From: DASQEH01 sp038239485 | Lineage (GTDB): Bacteria; Actinomycetota; Actinomycetes; Propionibacteriales; Nocardioidaceae | NCBI GenBank assembly: GCA_038239485.1 | Contig: JBBSET010000073.1 | Span: 1-14,069, forward strand | DNA: 14,069 bases | Direction: 5' to 3' | Part shown: positions 1 through 6,320 of the stretch, piece by piece | Position numbering within the stretch: position 1 is the stretch's first letter | How the letters are laid out: each line of letters starts with the position of its first letter | Notes under the pieces: generated by a model | The model's database searches: none | The model's input: the letters and a program-made list of their open reading frames with translations, nothing else | Told to the model about the DNA's origin: nothing | Program-made: the position numbers and the translations under genes

Positions 1-1
1 A

Positions 2-124
2 GCACTGACCTACGCCATCGCGAGCCCCGACACCTTCAGACAACTGCTCGACCGCGGCCTGAACATCGACGAGGCAGAAGACGAAGTCGCACACGTACTC
101 ATCCGCGCGCTACTCCACCACTGA
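2..124 (+). CDS. C-terminal fragment, possible TetR-family regulator
   Basis: The frame is open from the first bases of the window and ends at the TGA at 122-124, so only about 40 C-terminal residues are visible. They are mostly helical, with acidic and leucine-rich stretches (SPDTFRQLLDRGLNIDEAED, then a run ending IRALLHH). This resembles the last dimerisation helices of TetR/AcrR-type repressors, but no DNA-binding domain is in view, so the family call is an inference from style. Codon third positions are GC-rich, which supports real coding. The 195 bp after it hold no gene until the antitoxin pseudogene. Confidence 0.5.
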   Translation, partial: ALTYAIASPDTFRQLLDRGLNIDEAEDEVAHVLIRALLHH

Positions 125-285
125 ATCGACGCACGAACCCCGCGCGCCTGAGCCGTCGCGATCGCACGTTCGGGAATCTGGAACACGGAATCATACGACG
201 GATGCCTGACCTTCTCGAGGACGCCTATCGGAAGGAGCGTCCCCTTGTCAGAAACGCGCGGACCGCGGCAGGTGAAGCCCGGCCC

Positions 286-313
286 CTGACTTCCACGCTT
301 TTCGTATTACGAT
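286..313 (+). promoter_or_regulatory. Putative promoter and operator of the RHH antitoxin pseudogene
   Basis: A perfect 11-bp palindrome TCGTATTACGA lies at 302-312, ending 7 bp before the ATG at 320. It overlaps a TANNNT-type -10 element, TACGAT (308-313). A TTGACT-like -35 (CTGACT, 286-291) lies 16 bp upstream. Six bases separate the -10 from the start codon, so the transcript would be nearly leaderless. RHH antitoxins generally repress themselves through short palindromes over their own promoter; that this palindrome is the operator is an inference. Confidence 0.4.
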
Positions 314-319
314 TTAGCT

Positions 320-568
320 ATGGAGAAGATCGATAGCAAGCCGGTCACCGAGCAAGAAACTGGGGACTGGGTCCACGAGGCGGAGCGGGGTCACGACGTC
401 GAACGGCTGCGCAAACGCGGTCGAAAGTCCCTCTGAGATGGACCCGCACAGGTGGTGTAAGTCCGCATCGACGACACCCTTCTGGCCGCTCTTGCCGAAC
501 GCGCTGATCACGACCACGTGAGTCGCTCTGAAGCGATCCGTGCAGCAATCCGTGCCTACGTCGCGTGA
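320..568 (+). pseudogene. Ribbon-helix-helix (CopG-like) antitoxin, broken by two in-frame stops
   Basis: From the ATG at 320 the frame reads MEKIDSKPVTEQETGDWVHE and continues through RLRKRGRKSL to a TGA at 434. The same frame then resumes as DGPAQVV, meets a TAA at 458, and continues as VRIDDTLLAALAERADHDHV and SRSEAIRAAIRAYVA to a TGA at 566-568. Read through both stops, the ~82 codons match small actinobacterial RHH antitoxins: an acidic N-terminus with an ExGxDVxxLRxRGR-like segment, then the beta strand VRID and the helices carrying SRSEAIRAAIRAY. No frameshift is needed, so nonsense substitutions explain the break. No toxin gene (PIN, RelE or BrnT type) follows. Readthrough or a second start could rescue a product, but no good start lies between the second stop and the RHH fold. 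Confidence 0.65.
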
Positions 569-660
569 GGGTCCCCGAGCCCGCTGATCACGACCACGTG
601 AGTCGCTCTGAAGCGATCCGTGCAGCAATCGTGCCTACGTCGCGTGAGGGTCCCCGAGCC
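502..660 (+). repeat. 80-bp imperfect tandem duplication of the antitoxin gene 3' end
   Basis: Positions 502-581 (80 bp) are repeated at 582-660 (79 bp), head to tail. The unit begins CGCTGATCACGACCACGTGA and ends GTCCCCGAGCC. The only difference I see is one missing C in the second copy (CAATCCGTGCC in the first, CAATCGTGCC in the second). The unit covers the last ~22 antitoxin codons plus ~13 bp of downstream sequence. The second copy lies after the antitoxin stop codon and, with its lost base, could not encode the same C-terminus. Confidence 0.85.
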
Positions 661-834
661 CGCGCGCAGGCACGGAGTCGATCTGTCTGGCCCGGGCCGT
701 CTTGGGACGGAAGTCGGCTTCGCCTCGCCTCGCCTCGCCTCGCGCTGCCGCCAGGCATGAAACCCCTCCGCCGTGTCAACGTCTGGTGAGCATCGAGTAC
801 CGGACCGGGTGGGAGCCGGTGGTGGAGTGTGCGA
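569..834. other. Intergenic stretch, no gene supported
   Basis: Apart from the second copy of the duplication and the pentanucleotide repeat at 720-743, nothing here looks coding. Short open frames on both strands have irregular third-position composition and no recognisable protein pattern. A weak inverted repeat (ACCGG at 804-808, CCGGT at 816-820) lies just past the minus-strand MFS stop codon and could help end that transcript, but it has no T tract. Confidence 0.5.
720..743. repeat. Pentanucleotide microsatellite (TCGCC)n
   Basis: Four full head-to-tail copies of CGCCT run from 721 to 740, with partial units on either side. It lies in non-coding DNA between the antitoxin pseudogene and the MFS gene. 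Such arrays can vary in length by slippage, but no flanking gene makes this one an obvious phase-variation switch. Confidence 0.7.
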
Positions 835-2127
835 TCACGTCTGCGAGGCGGCGGCCGCCCGCAGGTTTCGCTCACGGATCGCGTGCTCGTCGGTGCGGGC
901 GTCATATGACCAGAACCCCCGCAGCAGGCCCGCGGTCAGGGCCACCCCTGCGACGCAGAGCAGGCCACCGCTAGCGATGGCCCCGCGGACGCTCCAGACA
1001 TCAGCCACCAGACCCGAGCGGGCCTGGCCGCCCAAGGGTCCGAGCGAGTACGACAGCATCTCGATGCCGGCCAGCCGTCCCCGCATCGAGTCGGGGATCG
1101 TCTGGTTCCAGATGGTGGCCCGGAAGATGCCGCTCACCATGTCGCCTGCACCAGCGGCAACGAGCGCGACGAGGGCCCACCATACGTTCGGGGCCAGGCC
1201 GACGAGACCGATCGATCCACCCCAGACCGCGGCGGAGATGACCACCGCGCGCCCGTGGTGGTGAACCCGTGAGGTCCACCCCGACGTGGCGGTGACCAGC
1301 AAGCTCCCGACGCTCTCCGCCGAGTACAGCAGCCCGAGCATGGCCGGTGCACGGAACACCTCCGACGCCAGTGCAGGGAACAGCACGATAGGCATCGCCA
1401 TCAGCATGGCCACGATGTCCACGACGTAGGTCCCGAGCAGGTCGCGCCGGCCGACTGCGTACCGGAGACCCTCGACAATGCCGGCGAAGCTCGGTGGGTT
1501 GGACTTGTCAACGGCGGGATACGGTCGCATCAGCGCAAAGAGTGCAGCCGCCACCGTGAGTCCCGCGACGTCGACCGCGAAGCACCATCCGACGCCGGCG
1601 AGCTGGATCAAGACACCGCCGATCGTCGGGCCGACCAGCACGCTGGCATCTCGTCCCAGTGAGGACACGGCACTTGCCGCAGGCAGCAGGTCGTGGCGTA
1701 CCGTCCGGGGGACCAGCGCCTCGCGGGACGGCCGCTGCAGCGACTGGGCCGCCGAGAGCAGCCCCCCGATCAGGTAGATCAGCCAAACCCTCGGACTCGA
1801 CACGAAAGAGTTCGCCAGCAGACCGACCGAGAGCACGATCTGCGCGACCCCTGTGGTCACGAGCAGCTGGCGGCGGTCTGCGTGGTCCGCCAACGCGCCA
1901 CCGTACAGTCCGAAGACGACAAGCGGGACCAGCTCCACGATGCCAAGTGCTCCGACCGCGAAATTCGAGTGCGTCAGGTGGTAGATCTGGTACGGGACCG
2001 CGACGTATGACACCATGCCGCCGAGGTAGAAGACGGTCCCGCCGCAGAACAGCAGGCGGAAGTCGCGTGACTCCCGCAGCGGCGTCGTGTCGAGCCGCAG
2101 GCCGGACACCCGCTCTCGCCAGCTCAC
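835..2127 (-). CDS. MFS transporter, EntS-like drug/siderophore exporter family
   Basis: About 430 residues with roughly twelve hydrophobic segments, the usual size of a major facilitator. The signature loop between TM2 and TM3 is visible as GGALADHADRRQLL (motif A, GxxaDrxgRr). The N-terminal pattern TPLRESRDFRLLF and the segment YVAVPYQIYHLT are typical of the actinobacterial exporter branch related to enterobactin exporter EntS. Substrate cannot be read from sequence; efflux of a drug or siderophore by proton antiport is the family role. I chose the GTG at 2127 (VSWRERVSGL). The frame is open to an ATG at 2211, but those 28 codons have poor GC third positions and do not look like family sequence; a GTG at 2109 is also possible. 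Its 5' end lies next to an integrase remnant, which suggests it belongs to an acquired segment. Confidence 0.85.
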   Translation of the reverse strand: MSWRERVSGLRLDTTPLRESRDFRLLFCGGTVFYLGGMVSYVAVPYQIYHLTHSNFAVGALGIVELVPLVVFGLYGGALADHADRRQLLVTTGVAQIVLSVGLLANSFVSSPRVWLIYLIGGLLSAAQSLQRPSREALVPRTVRHDLLPAASAVSSLGRDASVLVGPTIGGVLIQLAGVGWCFAVDVAGLTVAAALFALMRPYPAVDKSNPPSFAGIVEGLRYAVGRRDLLGTYVVDIVAMLMAMPIVLFPALASEVFRAPAMLGLLYSAESVGSLLVTATSGWTSRVHHHGRAVVISAAVWGGSIGLVGLAPNVWWALVALVAAGAGDMVSGIFRATIWNQTIPDSMRGRLAGIEMLSYSLGPLGGQARSGLVADVWSVRGAIASGGLLCVAGVALTAGLLRGFWSYDARTDEHAIRERNLRAAAASQT

Positions 2128-2238
2128 CGCGCCAGGGTGCCAGAGCCGCCAACGGTACGCCAGCGATAATCGCACGCCCCTCGATTTCTCGTGATCAGTC
2201 GCCCTCGACATTGATGATCTGGCGGAGTGAGTGTCGGA

Positions 2239-2521
2239 CTACTGGACGAGCCGACCGCGGCCCCAGCATGGACACTCGCCTAGCCAGGTGCCGAGTGTCT
2301 GGTCCGCCGCCCCCCAGGTGTACTGGCCGGTGTCACGCGAGCGCTCCAGCTCGCGCACTGCCAGTGCCAGCTCGGCCTTGGACTTGCGGCGGATGTGTTT
2401 GCGGTCAGGCAGTCCGTCGGGTAGCAGTCCCATGGTCACGCGGGCGTGCCAGCGGCCATCCTTTTCCCTTGTACAACGACGACGTGGACAGCCCGGGCGG
2501 CGTCCGCGGCCTACCCGCCAT
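2239..2521 (-). pseudogene. Tyrosine integrase remnant (N-terminal part only, frameshifted)
   Basis: The ATG at 2521-2519 reads MAGRPRTPPGLSTSSLYKGK and then leaves frame. The +1 shifted frame continues DGRWHARVTMGLLPDG, then LPDRKHIRRKSKAELALAVR, then ELERSRDTGQYTWGAADQTL. This is the N-terminal arm-binding and core-binding start of the integrases of actinobacterial integrative elements. The shift lies in an A run (AAGGGAAAAGGATGG on the coding strand); one A fewer would restore a continuous protein. Homology stops near position 2290 after GTWLGE. The final residues to the stop near 2239 do not look like integrase, and the catalytic domain (R-H-R-Y) is absent. About 80 residues of an expected ~380-400 remain. 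The start overlaps the stop of the excisionase gene upstream, the classic coupled xis-int layout. Confidence 0.72.
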
Positions 2522-2720
2522 CGCGGCCCCCAGCGCCGTCGCGCAGCGATGCGATGAACGCCTCCAACGCCCGCCGCTCAACCCCGACGGCCCGTCCGAT
2601 GCGGACGACGTCGAGATGGTTCGTGGCGATCTGGCGTTCCACGCTGCGCCGGTTACCGCGCAGCTGTTTCGCGACCTCGTCGAGATTCAGCAGCATCGTG
2701 GTGTCCGTGAGGGAGTCCAT
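2511..2720 (-). CDS. Excisionase-like helix-turn-helix protein (Xis)
   Basis: A 69-residue protein. Residues ~10-63 (LLNLDEVAKQLRGNRRSVER, then IATNHLDVVRIGRAVGVERR, then ALEAFIAS) form the winged HTH_17 pattern of excisionases: a helix that reads the site, a basic second helix, and the closing VRIGRxxxVxRxxLExFI strand and helix. Xis proteins bend attachment-site DNA and steer the integrase to excision. The stop TAG overlaps the integrase ATG (ATGGCGGGTAG), so the two were once translated together. The gene itself seems intact although its integrase partner is broken, so it should be a leftover or a DNA-binding protein acting in trans. The ribosome site is weak (CAGG about 6 bases before the ATG). 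Confidence 0.78.
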   Translation of the reverse strand: MDSLTDTTMLLNLDEVAKQLRGNRRSVERQIATNHLDVVRIGRAVGVERRALEAFIASLRDGAGGRDGG

Positions 2721-2772
2721 GGATGCCTGAAGGCGACGGACAGGGCTCGAGTGGTCACACGCGACCTGACGA

Positions 2773-2846
2773 GACTCAACATGTCCGTAGTATTGCCAAG
2801 GCGTCCGGGCTGCTCAACTTGAATTGTTGAGACCATTGTTGAGACC
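2773..2846. repeat. Cluster of GTTGAG half-sites, including a perfect 12-bp tandem repeat
   Basis: ATTGTTGAGACC occurs twice head to tail at 2823-2834 and 2835-2846. The inverse half-site CTCAAC occurs at 2774-2779 and 2813-2818, and TCAAC-N7-GTTGA forms an inverted repeat at 2814-2830. Four copies of one hexamer in both orientations within 75 bp, between a tRNA 3' end and an xis/int pair, is what arm-type integrase or Xis sites look like. That function is an inference. Confidence 0.55.
2789..2817 (-). promoter_or_regulatory. Putative xis-int promoter
   Basis: On the minus strand TTGAGC (2817-2812) is followed after 17 bases by AATACT (2794-2789), close to TTGACA-N17-TATAAT. It would start transcription near 2781, about 60 bases before the xis start codon. 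The -35 overlaps one of the GTTGAG half-sites in this region, so a protein bound there could control it. Confidence 0.4.
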
Positions 2847-2862
2847 CGGGACCGTGTCCCGG
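2846..2862 (-). terminator. Hairpin downstream of tRNA-Arg
   Basis: CCGGGAC (2846-2852) and GTCCCGG (2856-2862) form a perfect 7-bp stem with a 3-base loop. On the minus strand it lies about 63 bases past the tRNA-Arg 3' end. There is no clear T tract after it. It may end the tRNA transcript or be part of the integration region. Confidence 0.4.
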
Positions 2863-2924
2863 CGGTCGCATGGGCTCACACCATCTTTACGTTCCCGCAG
2901 GTCAGGGGCCATGTTTTCGGTGGG

Positions 2925-2997
2925 CGCGCTCGGAGGGATTCGAACCCCCAACCTTCTGATCCGTAGTCAGATGCTCTATCCGTTGAGCTACGAGCGC
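2925..2997 (-). tRNA. tRNA-Arg (anticodon ACG)
   Basis: A full cloverleaf can be drawn. The acceptor stem is GCGCTCG with CGAGCGC, the discriminator is G, the D arm is in AGCTCAACGGATAGAGC, the anticodon arm is TCTGA-CTACGGA-TCAGA, and the T arm contains GGGTTCGAATCCC. The loop CTACGGA gives anticodon ACG (arginine, CGU family after A34 editing to inosine). Length is 73 without CCA; the next bases (CCC) show CCA is not encoded. Its 3' end faces the xis/int region, making it the likely integration target. Confidence 0.95.
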
Positions 2998-3069
2998 CGG
3001 TGCGGCACGTCTCACCCGAAATCGGGCTCGGGCGACGCGAAGGAAGAGTCTAGCGGCTGCCCCCGAGAC

Positions 3070-5412
3070 TCACGAACCGACGCTGAGCCCCGGGCGGATC
3101 GGTACGACCGTGCCGAACGAAAGCCTCGGCACGCCCAGGTTGCCCTGCAGCCAGATGGTCAGCTCGTCGGCTGGCACCGGCCGAAGATAGAGGAATCCCT
3201 GCACCTCGTGGGTCCCGATGGCTTCCAGGAACTCCTGCTGCTCCGGACGCTCGACGCCCTCGGCGACCGTCCGCAGGCCCAGCTGTGTGCTCATCTGCAC
3301 GATGGCCTCGAGGACGGTCCGGTCCGCCGAGCTCGCCACTGCCCCGGCGATGAAGCTGGTGTCCAGCTTCACGATGTTGACGGGCAGCGAGCGCAGCGTC
3401 GTCAAGGAGGAGTATCCGGTGCCGAAGTCGTCGATGGCGATCTCGACGCCGTACGTGGCGAGCACCTTGACCCGCTCGATGGCCGCCGGGGAGTTGAGCA
3501 GCACGGTCTCCGTGAGCTCGAGCACGAGCGTGGCCGGCGGCAGCTGCCAGACCGACAAGCTCTCGACGACGGTCTGCACGAACTGGTCGTGGTCGAGCTG
3601 ACGGGCCGACACATTGACATGGACCGACAACGGCGAGCTCGGGTACTGCTCCTGCCACCGGGCCACATCGGCGCATGCCTGGCGCAAAGCGAAGGCGCCG
3701 ATGTCGACGATCGCCCCGGTGCGTTCTGCAGCCTCGATGAAGTCCTGCGGCTGAAGCAGGCCCTGGACCGGGTGCTGCCAGCGGACCAAAGCCTCGACGG
3801 CGGTGCAGGCCAGCCCCGGCAGCGAGAGCACCGGCTGGTAGTGGACGACGATCTGGCCGGCTGCCGTCGCGGCTGCCAGCTCCCGTTCGAATGCGAGCCG
3901 GGTCGATGTGGCTCGCAGAAGATCCGGGTCGAAGCGCTGGACGCGGCCCTTGCCGTTCGCTTTGGCGGCGTACATCGCGACATCCGCCTGGTGAATGAGG
4001 GCCTCCATGTCGGTACCGGGCAGCGCCCTCGCGATCCCGATGCTCACCCCCACCCGCCGCTCCCGGCCACGAAGATCGATCGGTACGCCGATCGCTTCGA
4101 CCATGCGCTGAGCGACCCGCTCGGCGTCGGCCGAACTGCGCAGCAGAACCGCGAACTCGTCGCCGCCGAGCCGGGCGCACAGGTCCTGCGGACCGGTGCA
4201 TTCTTGGAGCCTGGCCGCCACGACGACAAGCACCTCGTCACCGGCGCGGTGGCCAAGGACGTCGTTGACGTCCTTGAAGTCGTCGAGGTCCACGAAGAGC
4301 ACGTGGACGACAGCGCCCGGCTTGTGGTGCGACAGCTCGGTCGCCAGCTCGCTGGTGAACGTGCTCCGGTTGGGAAGTCCGGTCAGTGAGTCGATGCGGG
4401 CCTGCGCGGTGAGCTCCTGGTTGGCGGTGCTGTTGATCAGGGCCAGGCCCGCCTGGTTGACCAGGCTGCGAACTGCCAGTATCGCCTCCGACGGAATCTT
4501 CTCCGGGGACCCGGCGAGCAGCCAGGCGGTCCCCTGAGGCTCCGGGACGCTGATGCATACCCAGACCAGAGTTGCCCCTGCGGCGTCGTCCAGCGCGCTG
4601 CCGTCGACGACGGTCATCTGCCCGGAATCGGACTCCGTGGACATCGCACCGTCGATCAGCGCGGCTGGCACGGTTACGAAGTCGCCTGCCGAGCGGACGA
4701 CCTTGAGCGTCTCACCCTCGCGGCGAACCTTGAGCAGGCGCAGCCGCGGCGTCGTTGCGCAGATCTCCGACGCCGCTGCCCAGACCACGCCCCGGATCGC
4801 GCCCTCGTCGATCATGCCCACGAGCTGGGCTCCGACCGAGGCCAGCGCGGCATCACGGCGCAAGGTCTGCTCCCGCGCGATCAGTCCACTGCCGAGCTGC
4901 CGAGCCACGACCACCGTGATGATCAGGGAGGGGAGCGCCACGAGCAGGTGAGAGGTTTCCAGCGTGGCGGGATGCTCAGGCATCCGCGTCCAAAGCGGTG
5001 CCGCAGCGGCGACGGCGACGATGTACAAGCCACACCGCGTCAGCGAGCGAAGCGTGGTGCCGTACAACCCCCGAAACCACACGGAAGCGAAGACGTACCC
5101 GAACACGGCCGTCGGGTCCGGGGCAGCCAGGGCCAACGCGAAGATCGCGAGGGCGTCCACCACCTCGAGCCCCCATGGCACACGCTGGGTGGCGAAGACC
5201 CAGATGCACGAAGCGGCCAGCGTGACGGTGGCAACCACCGTCAGGCCGAGCAGGGCGGTGCCGGCCGTCGCCAGCGGTATGAGACCGAGGAGAAGGGTCG
5301 CCACGGCCAGCCACATGAAGAGCCAGCGGGTGCTTTCGGCGATTCCGGTGGGCCGACGCAACAAGCGTCCCCATGACCATGCCAGCCCCGAATCGCGCAT
5401 GCTATCGGTCAT
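3070..5412 (-). CDS. Membrane-bound GGDEF-EAL protein (diguanylate cyclase/phosphodiesterase)
   Basis: About 780 residues from the ATG at 5412, chosen because AGGGGAG stands about 10 bases upstream; the frame is open 34 codons further but without coding character. Residues ~29-176 contain five to six hydrophobic segments, so the N-terminus is in the membrane. A GAF-like segment follows (~188-331). The GGDEF domain (~332-496) has the intact motif RLGGDEF (~416-420) and the metal site FVDLDDFKDVND, so c-di-GMP synthesis is possible. The inhibitory I-site is degenerate (GPQD in place of RxxD). The EAL domain (~505-755) keeps EALVRW, NVSARQL, LELTE, DDFGTGYSS, VKLD, AEGVE and QGF, the residues needed for c-di-GMP hydrolysis. 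Which activity dominates cannot be read. It stands alone between tRNA-Arg and a palindromic regulatory site. Confidence 0.92.
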   Translation of the reverse strand: MTDSMRDSGLAWSWGRLLRRPTGIAESTRWLFMWLAVATLLLGLIPLATAGTALLGLTVVATVTLAASCIWVFATQRVPWGLEVVDALAIFALALAAPDPTAVFGYVFASVWFRGLYGTTLRSLTRCGLYIVAVAAAAPLWTRMPEHPATLETSHLLVALPSLIITVVVARQLGSGLIAREQTLRRDAALASVGAQLVGMIDEGAIRGVVWAAASEICATTPRLRLLKVRREGETLKVVRSAGDFVTVPAALIDGAMSTESDSGQMTVVDGSALDDAAGATLVWVCISVPEPQGTAWLLAGSPEKIPSEAILAVRSLVNQAGLALINSTANQELTAQARIDSLTGLPNRSTFTSELATELSHHKPGAVVHVLFVDLDDFKDVNDVLGHRAGDEVLVVVAARLQECTGPQDLCARLGGDEFAVLLRSSADAERVAQRMVEAIGVPIDLRGRERRVGVSIGIARALPGTDMEALIHQADVAMYAAKANGKGRVQRFDPDLLRATSTRLAFERELAAATAAGQIVVHYQPVLSLPGLACTAVEALVRWQHPVQGLLQPQDFIEAAERTGAIVDIGAFALRQACADVARWQEQYPSSPLSVHVNVSARQLDHDQFVQTVVESLSVWQLPPATLVLELTETVLLNSPAAIERVKVLATYGVEIAIDDFGTGYSSLTTLRSLPVNIVKLDTSFIAGAVASSADRTVLEAIVQMSTQLGLRTVAEGVERPEQQEFLEAIGTHEVQGFLYLRPVPADELTIWLQGNLGVPRLSFGTVVPIRPGLSVGS

Positions 5413-5544
5413 GCTGAGCTGCTCCCCTGTTCGATAGCCCGGCTGACCTCGAAGGCCCCGTGGCTTTGCGCCCCGCCTCGCGACGAGTGTGCCCTTGTCG
5501 TAGTAAGAGCGCAATCGAGCCCACAGACTGCGTCCTCACCTCTC

Positions 5545-5579
5545 AGGATAGCCGTGGATATCCTAGATATCATGATATG
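5545..5579 (-). promoter_or_regulatory. AT-rich palindromic operator candidate upstream of the GGDEF-EAL gene
   Basis: In GC-rich surroundings lies GATATC-CTA-GATATC (5557-5571), overlapping a perfect 12-bp palindrome ATATCATGATAT (5567-5578). On the minus strand a TATCCT box (5550-5545) just downstream could be the -10 of the GGDEF-EAL gene, with the palindromes where its -35 would be. This placement suits a dimeric repressor or activator. The regulator is not identifiable from the site. Confidence 0.45.
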
Positions 5580-5907
5580 ACCTGCTTCCGATCGGCCGGG
5601 GCGGGCCCGCCGCTCGTGTCAGCGGCTCCGGACTCGCCACCTCCCAACGGCGCAATAGGGACACCCCCCGTCGGTTGTGTTCCTCCGGAGTCGGTGAACG
5701 GATACCGGAGTCGAACGGCATCCTGATGTCGACGAAGCCCCGGCTGGTGACGGTGACGGACCTATGCAGAGTCTGTGGCATCGGGACGCCCGACCTCAGG
5801 GTGCCGGTCACCACGTAACGACCGGGCGGAACGCTCAGCGTGAAATGGCCATCGGCTGCGCTGACGGTCTGAGCCAGCACCAGGCTGCTCCTGACGTTGC
5901 TAACCAC
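5563..5907 (-). CDS. Orphan carboxypeptidase-regulatory-like (beta-sandwich) domain, possible gene remnant
   Basis: From the GTG at 5907 the frame gives about 114 residues. The segment VSAADGHFTLSVPPGRYVVT and the following TVTSRGFVDIRMPF match the CarboxypepD_reg-like fold (DxxGxFxFxVPPGxYxV). Coding character extends upstream of the GTG: GSVRRDGASIGVVAHLVV is the missing first strand of the same domain, but no start codon exists there before an in-frame TAG near 5987. The residues after DSGIR (5563-5700) look non-native and run into the palindromic region. I therefore read this as the remains of a longer secreted or surface protein, or a gene whose start has been lost. Function beyond a binding or structural domain is unknown. 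Confidence 0.42.
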   Translation of the reverse strand: MVSNVRSSLVLAQTVSAADGHFTLSVPPGRYVVTGTLRSGVPMPQTLHRSVTVTSRGFVDIRMPFDSGIRSPTPEEHNRRGVSLLRRWEVASPEPLTRAAGPPRPIGSRSYHDI

Positions 5908-6087
5908 GAGATGCGCGACGACGCCGATGGACGCGCCGTCCCGGCGAACGGATCCCTCATGTATGCAGGGTGGCTATGCCACTGGAGGACTCGCACGGCA
6001 TCTGCGATCCGACGCACAGGCTGGTGCACGCGCGGGCAGTCGCGTCGTGCCCGTCGGCCGGCCTGCGCCGGGCCGCCAGCCTGAGAC

Positions 6088-6119
6088 GCTGGGGCCGACC
6101 GCGTCGAGGCGGCCCCAGC
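6088..6119 (-). terminator. Strong hairpin downstream of tRNA-Ser(GCT)
   Basis: GCTGGGGCCG (6088-6097) and CGGCCCCAGC (6110-6119) form a perfect 10-bp, very GC-rich stem with a 12-base loop. On the minus strand it begins 16 bases after the tRNA-Ser(GCT) CCA end. There is no T tract, which is common for actinobacterial terminators. The 180 bp between it and the orphan domain hold no convincing gene. Confidence 0.6.
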
Positions 6120-6134
6120 AGTTCCTTGGTCAGG

Positions 6135-6224
6135 TGGCGGAGGTGGCGGGATTTGAACCCGCGAGAGGTTTGACCCTCAACCCGCTTAGCAGGCGGGCGC
6201 ACTAGGCCACTATGCGACACCTCC
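6135..6224 (-). tRNA. tRNA-Ser (anticodon GCT)
   Basis: The acceptor GGAGGTG pairs with CACCTCC, the discriminator is G and CCA is encoded. The anticodon arm is CCCGC-CTGCTAA-GCGGG, giving GCT (serine, AGC/AGU). The long variable arm (TTGAGGGTCAAACCTC) and the T arm GCGGG-TTCAAAT-CCCGC are those of a class II serine tRNA. Length is 90 with CCA. Confidence 0.96.
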
Positions 6225-6320
6225 ACGCCGCGCGACGCGACGCCACAGAGTACCCGTCGCAGCCGGTCCGACTCCAATCGCCCGTGAGTCTCTGGGCGTG
6301 CCACATCGAAGCGGCCTACC

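Noticed and set aside
1659..2822. A 387-codon open frame on the plus strand
   Set aside because: It is antisense to the MFS gene, int remnant and xis, with arginine/proline-rich shadow sequence.
281..2910. A shared 10-mer (GGCCCCTGAC at 281-290 and its complement at 2901-2910) as element ends
   Set aside because: Too short, inverted, and not part of the tRNA 3' end. It is not convincing as an att pair.
1..2925. A phage-defence or other novel system in the accessory segment
   Set aside because: Only a regulator tail, a broken antitoxin, a transporter and xis/int remnants are present, with no effector or helicase/nuclease gene to build such a system.
2824..4389. A 521-codon open frame on the plus strand
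   Set aside because: It covers the tRNA-Arg gene and the antisense of the GGDEF-EAL gene, and has no protein-family character.
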